Shown: piece after piece, positions 58,298 through 64,000 of the stretch
Layout: every line of letters starts with the position of its first letter
Position numbering within the stretch: the stretch's first letter is position 1
DNA from: Planctomycetota bacterium
GTDB lineage: Bacteria; Planctomycetota; Planctomycetia; Pirellulales; Pirellulaceae
NCBI GenBank assembly: GCA_014381825.1
Contig: JACNKX010000206.1
Span: forward strand, 1-64,000
Length of the DNA stretch: 64,000 nt
Direction of reading: 5' to 3'
Notes under the pieces: generated by a model
The model's database searches: none
What the model saw: the letters and a program-made list of their open reading frames with translations, nothing else
What the model was told of the DNA's origin: nothing
Position numbers and translations under genes: made by a program

Positions 58298-59146
58298 CTA
58301 ACGCAGCAAGGTTCTGAGAAGTGAATCGAGGTGTTCATCGTTTGGCGGCTTCGGAGCGTTGACGCTGCCGGTTAAGCCTGTATAGATGTTTTTGTTCTCC
58401 TCGCGAAGCATCTTCGAAACTTGTTTGTAGTACTTCTGTTCCTCGCGAGAGTCGCCCTTATGTTGAGCTTGCAATGCCGCCGCGAGCAGATCCTGGTACG
58501 GTTCTCGAAGCGGATTCCCTCTGACGTAGTGAGCTTCGATCTGCGTCCGTGCTTCCTTCTTGCTGTCAGGTTCCTCGTAGTACGCCGTCGTATCGAGTAA
58601 GAGCATCGACAATGAAGCAAGTAAACTGAAGCACAGCACGCCCACCAGAATCAGCGGATTCGCCTTCTGGCCATCAGCTTCGACCGATTCCTTCGATATT
58701 CCTTCCGCGAGTACGAGCATCGGCAACTGGCCATCTTGACCGAGTTCGATTGACGTATCAGTTGCTTCGCCGGCAATGAACTTGGCCGGTTGAGCTGCTC
58801 TCGCTGTGGAGGCAGCTGGCGCTTGCGGCTGTTTGGGGCGCGCCGGTTGTTCGGCGGATTTTGGTGCCGGTGCCTTGCCGGGAGGAAAGTAGGCGTCTGT
58901 TGCCGGGAGTTCTCGCACCGATTCGCCCTGTACAGCAGGCGGGGCAGCATCCGATGTGTCGCGCGCTGCCTGAGAAGGCTGTTGTCCTGACGGTGGCGGT
59001 GGAGGTGGTTCCGCACGTTGGGCACCGTCATCAACGGAAATCGGGAACTGCGCATTGCAACCCGGACAGGCCGCAATTTGGCCGATCAACTCGTTTGGCG
59101 CGACAAGCTCTTGTCCGCAAGTTGGGCAATGGACAGCGACTGGCAT
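58298..59146 (-). CDS. Zinc-ribbon membrane protein linking Tad genes and the kinase
   Basis: The 282-residue protein starts with a zinc ribbon (HCPTCGQ ... AACPGCNAQFP), then a long Pro/Ala-rich linker, and one membrane helix (PLILVGVLCFSLLASLSMLL). The C-terminal helical part (YQDLLAAALQAQHKGDSREE, YYKQVSKMLREENKN) resembles half of a TPR. No enzymatic motif is visible. It lies 5 bases before the kinase start and 18 after tadC, so it is likely cotranscribed. A membrane-located adaptor for the kinase or the Tad machine is a guess from position. Confidence 0.65.
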   Translation of the reverse strand: MPVAVHCPTCGQELVAPNELIGQIAACPGCNAQFPISVDDGAQRAEPPPPPPSGQQPSQAARDTSDAAPPAVQGESVRELPATDAYFPPGKAPAPKSAEQPARPKQPQAPAASTARAAQPAKFIAGEATDTSIELGQDGQLPMLVLAEGISKESVEADGQKANPLILVGVLCFSLLASLSMLLLDTTAYYEEPDSKKEARTQIEAHYVRGNPLREPYQDLLAAALQAQHKGDSREEQKYYKQVSKMLREENKNIYTGLTGSVNAPKPPNDEHLDSLLRTLLR

Positions 59147-59164
59147 TACTTCTTGGGAACCTCT

Positions 59165-60094
59165 CTAAAAATCAACGCCAAACATCAAGTAATTCAAGGC
59201 GAAGGGCCCCAGGATAATCAGCACGGCCGCCGCCATCACGAGGACACCTGGCAACAACATGTTCACACTCGCCTCACCGGCCAGCGTTTCAGCTCGTTGG
59301 CTTCGCTTCACACGTAATAAGTCTGCCTGTGTTCGGAAGATGTGCGATAACGGAGTGCCGAGCTCTTCGCTTTGGATAATCGAACCAACGATACCGCTGA
59401 TTTCGTCATCGTTCAAACGCTTGCGTACGTTGTCAAATGCTTCGGTGCGAGCCTTCCCCATGTTCATGTCGGTGAGCACTCGACCAAACTCGACCGATAC
59501 CGGATGTCCTTCGAACTCATGTACAGCTTGCTTCAGTGAGTCCAGGAAGCTCGCTCCGGCTTCCATTAGCAACGTCAAGAGATCGAGGAAAAACGGCAAG
59601 CGGCGTTTGATGACGACAAGACGATGCTGCGCCTGTTTCGATAGCCTTCGCCGCAGCATCCAGGCGGTGATTCCGGTCAGCATGAAAGCCGTGACGGTTC
59701 CTGCCATGCCCATGTAATTAGTGCATGCAAAGAGATACGCGGGAGCCATTAGCAGGGCGATCAATTGGCAACGCGCGAGGTACTCTTCCGGCAGCCAGAA
59801 GCGAGGCAAACCGGCCGCTTGGATCTCCCGATAGGTTTCCGGCAAGGAGTTCGAAAACGCGGCGCGGTTCAGTTTTGCGAAGACATGAATTAACGGCTGG
59901 AACAAGCGGTATATTGGGTCGAGTCGACGTAGCGCGTTGATGCGACTGACGTCGTATCGCCACTCGTTGTCCTGCTCCATGTCTTCGGTCGTAAGCGCCG
60001 CAAAGATCCACCATGCCGTCATTGCGACAGAGGCTGCGACCACGAAAGCACTTGCAGCGGCTAATGGTTCTATTTCGGCAAGCAGCACAATCAT
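59165..60094 (-). CDS. tadC: Tad inner-membrane platform protein (GspF family)
   Basis: The 309-residue protein shows hydrophobic segments around a cytoplasmic GspF/T2SSF domain: LPFFLDLLTLLMEAGASFLD, then IVGSIIQSEELGTPLSHIFR, and membrane helices at the end (VNMLLPGVLVMAAAVLIILG). Tad platforms work with the CpaF ATPase to assemble a pilus or secrete substrate. It follows tadB with one base between, as usual in Tad clusters. Confidence 0.88.
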   Translation of the reverse strand: MIVLLAEIEPLAAASAFVVAASVAMTAWWIFAALTTEDMEQDNEWRYDVSRINALRRLDPIYRLFQPLIHVFAKLNRAAFSNSLPETYREIQAAGLPRFWLPEEYLARCQLIALLMAPAYLFACTNYMGMAGTVTAFMLTGITAWMLRRRLSKQAQHRLVVIKRRLPFFLDLLTLLMEAGASFLDSLKQAVHEFEGHPVSVEFGRVLTDMNMGKARTEAFDNVRKRLNDDEISGIVGSIIQSEELGTPLSHIFRTQADLLRVKRSQRAETLAGEASVNMLLPGVLVMAAAVLIILGPFALNYLMFGVDF

Positions 60095-60095
60095 C

Positions 60096-60935
60096 TCAGA
60101 TATCCGCGTTAAGGATCTTTAACGCCCATAGGTAGGCAACCAAGTTCAGCACGAGCGACACAGACAAAATCAGCTGGCCTGGCAATGTTGTGAACAATCG
60201 CTCGGTGTTCACGGGATCAACGAAAGCATAGACCAGCAACAGCAGTGCTGGAACGATAGCCATATAGACCGCTGATTTGCGAGCTTGAGCCGTTTCGGAA
60301 ACGACCTTTCGCTCCAATCGTTGCAATTCGACGACGGATTGCGAAATGCGCTCGACAGTTTCGTTCAATCGGCCGCCGCTCTCGCGGCTCGCCAGTAAAG
60401 CCGCTGCGAACAAGATGAAGTTCTCGCTGCGTAATCGCTCCTTGGCTTCCGTTAACGTGCGCTCTAGCGGCTTACCGAGCTTGTACTCGCCAACGATCTG
60501 ATGAAACTCTTGGCTAATTGGCTTTGGGCACTCGACCGCTAAAAGTTCGATCGATTGCGGAATTGATAGACCCGCGCGAATTGCACTGGAAAACATCACC
60601 ATCGCATCCGCAAGCTGATCCTCAAGCTTCTGCTTTCGCGCTTGCGCCGCGCGACGTACAATGTACCATGGCCCAGCGCACATGATGATCGCAATCGGGG
60701 CAGCGAGCGCAACCGCGTCGAGCCCGATCCACAGCACCAAAAAGACGGTGGCAACAATTCCCAGCCACGTATTGACCCAATGACGAACGTGTTTGGACGA
60801 GAATCGTAGCGCGCGAAGTCGCTCTTTCAAATCCGCCTCAACAAAGTCAATCGCCGCCGAATAATTACTGATGTTTGCGTACGCTATCCCAGCGACACAT
60901 ATTCCGGTAATCGAGCTAAGGAATATCGAATTCAT
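60096..60935 (-). CDS. tadB: Tad inner-membrane platform protein TadB (GspF family)
   Basis: The 279-residue protein has the T2SSF pattern MVMFSSAIRAGLSIPQSIEL, then NFILFAAALLASRESGGRLN and ETVERISQSVVELQRLERKV, with membrane helices near residues 1-25, 60-90 and at the C-terminus. It is the first of two adjacent GspF-like genes after the ATPase, which identifies it as TadB. Together with TadC it forms the platform. Confidence 0.88.
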   Translation of the reverse strand: MNSIFLSSITGICVAGIAYANISNYSAAIDFVEADLKERLRALRFSSKHVRHWVNTWLGIVATVFLVLWIGLDAVALAAPIAIIMCAGPWYIVRRAAQARKQKLEDQLADAMVMFSSAIRAGLSIPQSIELLAVECPKPISQEFHQIVGEYKLGKPLERTLTEAKERLRSENFILFAAALLASRESGGRLNETVERISQSVVELQRLERKVVSETAQARKSAVYMAIVPALLLLVYAFVDPVNTERLFTTLPGQLILSVSLVLNLVAYLWALKILNADI

Positions 60936-60974
60936 TGACTGAAGTGTTTAGTTCTACTTCCGGATCAAGTGCAA

Positions 60975-62864
60975 TCAATTGCCATACAAGAACTCCATCT
61001 CCAACAGATTCTTTTCGACCAACGAATCAGCGAAAGAAGGCATGTAACCAGTTGGGCGAAGGGCGACTCCGTCACGACGATTGAAGATGTCGGTGATCAT
61101 GACGTCGGTCGTTTGTGGATGGACGCCGGTGACCTCGGACACTTGGCTGACGATGCGTTTGCCAGTCGGGAGACGGTCGATGTGGACGATGATATCGACT
61201 GCCGATGCAATCTGCCGATGGATGGAACTCATCGGTAGCTCAGCTCCCATGAGCATCAACAGCTCGAGACGTTCAATGACTTCTTCGGCGCTGTTGGCGT
61301 GGACGGTTGTCATGGAACCTGCGTGTCCCGTGTTCATGGCTTGTACCATATCAAGCGCCTCGCCACCTCGGCATTCGCCGACCACGATTCGATCGGGTCG
61401 CATTCGTAACGCGTTACGAACTAAGTCACGAATTAAATAGGCCCCGACGCCCTCGACATTGGCCGGCTTGCTTTCCAACGCAACGACGTGCTCTTGATGC
61501 AGACGCAATTCGCACGTGTCTTCGATGGTAACGACACGTTCCTTGTAGGGGATGAAGCTGCTGAGGACGTTCAACATCGTCGTCTTGCCCGACCCAGTGC
61601 CACCGCTGATTAAGACGCTGCGATGATCGATCACGCATGCTCGGATGAACGTTGCCGCAGCCTTCGTAATGCTCTGGAAATCGATCAAGTCGTCCATTTT
61701 CAAACGCTGGATCGGAAACTTGCGAATCGTCAAGCACGGCCCAAATACGGCAAGCGGCGGAATGATCGCGTTGACCCGCGAACCGTCTGGCAGCCGCGCG
61801 TCGACCAGCGGCTGGCTCTTGTCGATCCGTCGACCGACTTGGGCCACGATGCGCTCGATAATTGATTCAGTGACTTTCTCAGAGATAAAGCGCCGCCCCG
61901 ATTTCTCAATGACGCCGTCTCGTTCGACGTAGATTTGGTCGCTGCGAACCACCATCACTTCGGAGATTGTTGGCGCACGAAGTAAGTCCTGCAGCGGACC
62001 GAATCCAAACACAATATCTTTCAAGTCCTTCTTCAGCGTACGAAGGACAATGTATTTGCGAAGCTCGTGATGCAAGTGCGGTCGCAGATGATGAAAGACG
62101 TCGTTGAATTTATCTTCGACGCAATGAATCTTGCTGCTGATGTCCGGCAAGCCTTCCAGTTCGAGCTTCTCTCTAGCGAATTGCAGCAAGCTGTGTAGTT
62201 CGGTTTCGCGTTCGGGAACGAGCGTCGCCGGTACGTCGAACTCATTCATGGTCAGCGCTGCCAAATCGAAAATCTCTTCATCGCCCGTCTCCATGATCAA
62301 TTGGTTGATCGCGTGATCGCGCAGGCTGAGGCCGGTGATTTCTTCGATTAAAGCGTTGTTCTCGTCGCCGAAGACGTTTAACTCGCGACAGACATCCTCG
62401 ATGTTGTTCTCCAGAAGCAGGATATTGTCCGTGTTGTCGCCATGAGCTGTCTCCATGTCATACAGATCCAGACGTTCCAGTAACTTTTTGTGGATCCGCA
62501 ACTCAAGATCCGCAACGATAGAACGCAGATGAGCTTCGAGTTCGGCGCGGCCGATCGCAGTGACTTGATCCGTATCGAAGCTCAGTGTGTACGGCCAGAT
62601 GCGTACCTTCACCGACGGCTCAAAGGCAACTCGCTCGCCGCCAAGCACTTCGGTCTCGCCGACGACGCAGCTGTTAACGCCAACGTTTTCGAGTTCCAGT
62701 TGCCCGTCGCCGTTCACTCGCCGCACCACTGCATGGCGTCGAGAAACTAGTGGGCTCTTCAACACCACGTCGTTCGAAGCATCTCGCCCGATTTGTAGCT
62801 CGTCGGCGTCGAGTTCGACGACGCTGCGGCGGCTTTCATTAACTTTGTTGAACCAGATTTTCAT
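60975..62864 (-). CDS. cpaF: Tad secretion ATPase CpaF with an N-terminal FHA domain
   Basis: The 629-residue protein is unusual in having an FHA domain at residues 1-100: [20 protein letters not shown] with G26-R27 and S41-H44, the phosphothreonine-binding residues. The rest is a type II/IV secretion ATPase: [20 protein letters not shown], Walker [12 protein letters not shown] (near residue 419), [20 protein letters not shown] (Walker B) and [10 protein letters not shown] (His box). The FHA domain could let the kinase at the end of the same operon control the motor through a phosphothreonine. A linker of about 130 residues lies between them. Confidence 0.92.
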   Translation of the reverse strand: MKIWFNKVNESRRSVVELDADELQIGRDASNDVVLKSPLVSRRHAVVRRVNGDGQLELENVGVNSCVVGETEVLGGERVAFEPSVKVRIWPYTLSFDTDQVTAIGRAELEAHLRSIVADLELRIHKKLLERLDLYDMETAHGDNTDNILLLENNIEDVCRELNVFGDENNALIEEITGLSLRDHAINQLIMETGDEEIFDLAALTMNEFDVPATLVPERETELHSLLQFAREKLELEGLPDISSKIHCVEDKFNDVFHHLRPHLHHELRKYIVLRTLKKDLKDIVFGFGPLQDLLRAPTISEVMVVRSDQIYVERDGVIEKSGRRFISEKVTESIIERIVAQVGRRIDKSQPLVDARLPDGSRVNAIIPPLAVFGPCLTIRKFPIQRLKMDDLIDFQSITKAAATFIRACVIDHRSVLISGGTGSGKTTMLNVLSSFIPYKERVVTIEDTCELRLHQEHVVALESKPANVEGVGAYLIRDLVRNALRMRPDRIVVGECRGGEALDMVQAMNTGHAGSMTTVHANSAEEVIERLELLMLMGAELPMSSIHRQIASAVDIIVHIDRLPTGKRIVSQVSEVTGVHPQTTDVMITDIFNRRDGVALRPTGYMPSFADSLVEKNLLEMEFLYGN

Positions 62865-62894
62865 AGCAGACAGTATCGTCGTTCGCGTAGGTCT

Positions 62895-63635
62895 TTAGTT
62901 GCTCGAGTGCAAAATGATCCCAATGTTGCGATAGTCGCCCGATGCCAACAGATCCCGCAACCGCTTCGCCCGTTCCAGTTCCTCGGGCTTGGTCGTGTCG
63001 ACCACAATTCCGATTTGACGTTCCTGGATGGGAGCTCGGCGAGATGCTTTCATGACGTCGAGCGTGCCAAGACGATCACCGAGCGACTTCACGCGAAATT
63101 TGCCGATTTCGACCGTCGGTCCTGCGACGGCATCGGCGACGTCGGCAGAAACATCTTCACCCGGTGTGTCGGTTGGCAAACGAGACTGTTGATTCGCATA
63201 AACAGGAACGATGAACGTAATCTGATCTCCTGGGTTGACGAGCGATGGAACAAACGAACGGCTGTCCACAGGTACCCAAAACATCTCTTCATCGTCATCC
63301 AGCTTCAATTCCGCAGGCGGTGTACGGTGGTCGGCTCGAAAGACCAATTCGCCACCTGCGTAATCGCGAGTGGCCGGCGAGCCTTCGAGCGTCGTCCGAT
63401 CGTCGTACAAATAGACGAAGTCTTGTAGCTTCTTCGCATGACGTTCTGGGATTCTAACTTCGACGAAGTGCCGACCGCTCATCGGTTGGCCGGGCGCGAT
63501 GATCGTGCCCTCGCTGATCCCGAGGAACGAAATGCTGGCCACATCCCGTGTCTTGTTTTCGAGATAGATCCAGTTCAATACTCCGCCAAGCAATCCCAGA
63601 AACACGGCGAAGATTAATCCGTAGGCACCCTTCAT
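62895..63635 (-). CDS. cpaB: Tad assembly protein CpaB/RcpC (SAF domain)
   Basis: The 246-residue protein has an N-terminal membrane anchor (YGLIFAVFLGLLGGVLNWIY) and an SAF-like region (GTIIAPGQPMSGRHFVEVRI then DYAGGELVFRADHRT), with VPVDSRSFVPSLVNPGDQIT typical of CpaB. CpaB sits in the periplasm and helps assemble the Tad secretin. It is 30 bases upstream of cpaF in the same direction. The end of the protein is longer than a minimal CpaB. Confidence 0.85.
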   Translation of the reverse strand: MKGAYGLIFAVFLGLLGGVLNWIYLENKTRDVASISFLGISEGTIIAPGQPMSGRHFVEVRIPERHAKKLQDFVYLYDDRTTLEGSPATRDYAGGELVFRADHRTPPAELKLDDDEEMFWVPVDSRSFVPSLVNPGDQITFIVPVYANQQSRLPTDTPGEDVSADVADAVAGPTVEIGKFRVKSLGDRLGTLDVMKASRRAPIQERQIGIVVDTTKPEELERAKRLRDLLASGDYRNIGIILHSSN

Positions 63636-63655
63636 TAGTTATCTTTCTTGTCAGG

Positions 63656-64000
63656 TCAGTCGTGAGTGGTGGGCTCAAGGGGCGATGTGATGACGAGGCT
63701 GCGAAGTGTCTTGTCTCGACCGAGACGAATTACAACATCCACTGTTTCCGAATCTGCTCTCGTGAATTGGCGTCTCCAAGTTCCAAAGTCGACTTGCCAA
63801 TTGCTATTGGGTCGCGAAGCGGATTCTCCGAATAGACGATCATAAAAAATGGTCCAACTCTCAACCGTGCCGACTCCGGCGTAGCCGACGATGGCACTGC
63901 TACGATCGGTCCGCAATGACAAGGTTCGCTGTCCGCCGGGCGGCGCAGGCGAAATCAAGTTCTCAGATGTTAGCTCCGTCGAGGCGTCTGACGAGTAGGT
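63656..64000 (-). CDS. Partial gene upstream of cpaB, cut by the window edge
   Basis: The frame is open from the window edge to the stop at 63,656; 114 residues are visible, and the start is outside. It includes GQRTLSLRTDRSSAIVGYAG, WQVDFGTWRRQFTRADSETV and DVVIRLGRDKTLRSLVITSP. No family is recognised. Its position directly upstream of cpaB suggests another Tad component. Confidence 0.5.
   Translation of the reverse strand, partial: TYSSDASTELTSENLISPAPPGGQRTLSLRTDRSSAIVGYAGVGTVESWTIFYDRLFGESASRPNSNWQVDFGTWRRQFTRADSETVDVVIRLGRDKTLRSLVITSPLEPTTHD

Overview
The window looks like a piece of a planctomycete chromosome (Pirellulales-like). The evidence is a giant Rhs/YD-repeat protein with serine runs, a PEP-CTERM tail, zf-HC2-type and ECF-like sigma regulators, a Ser/Thr kinase fused to a caspase-like domain, a Tad cluster whose ATPase carries an FHA domain, and a sodium-pumping decarboxylase. 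All family calls were made by eye from motifs; no database search was run.

Layout. (1) 0-9 kb, minus strand: a type I-G (formerly I-U) CRISPR-Cas operon, cas3 - csx17(cas8u2) - csb1(cas7) - csb2(cas5/cas6) - cas2 - cas4/cas1. Interference genes look intact, but cas4/cas1 has an in-frame stop and the WYL regulator upstream of cas3 has lost its DNA-binding half. No CRISPR array is visible here. (2) 9-11.1 kb: a small ORF, an unknown gene and an ECF-like sigma factor. (3) 11.5-28.5 kb, minus strand: a glycan and surface-protein block. It holds gmhA, a deoxyhypusine-synthase-like gene, a PQQ-type propeller protein, a 2036-residue Rhs protein with four poly-Ser tracts, two cysteine-rich small proteins, hldE, and a four-domain protein (two GT9 heptosyltransferase-like domains, an FkbM methyltransferase and a sulfotransferase). 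ADP-heptose synthesis and heptosyl transfer thus sit around a serine-rich giant protein. (4) 28.7-30.5 kb, plus strand: a sigma-like protein with a zf-HC2 partner.

(5) 31.4-38.4 kb, plus strand: the most unusual region. A sigma-like gene is followed by five genes, each preceded by the same 32-33 bp two-box sequence (TTTCCGG, 16-17 bp, CGACtwGTA). The genes encode a 91-aa protein, a clamp-loader-like AAA+ protein, an unknown protein, a MoxR-like AAA+ protein and an HExxH metallopeptidase-VWA protein. A 66-aa protein and a serine recombinase follow. A 31-bp-period repeat array lies in the middle. I read it as a mobile element that brings its own sigma factor and matching promoters; this is inference.

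(6) 38.4-49.4 kb: stacked mobile DNA. It contains a PEP-CTERM gene tail, a dead tyrosine integrase with tRNA 3'-half relics, and a satellite-phage-like element (HTH genes, primase, a candidate iteron/AT-rich origin, integrase) that abuts tRNA-Lys(CTT). A 3-kb island follows, bracketed by a 43-bp duplication of the tRNA-Lys 5' half. It carries a zinc-finger protein and a secreted trypsin-like protease next to a free-standing copy of the protease's own N-terminal domain. (7) 49.6-64 kb: core-like genes, namely a lipoprotein, the decarboxylase oadGBA, an RDD protein, and a minus-strand Tad operon (cpaB, FHA-cpaF, tadB, tadC, a zinc-ribbon protein, and a kinase with a caspase-like domain lacking its cysteine).
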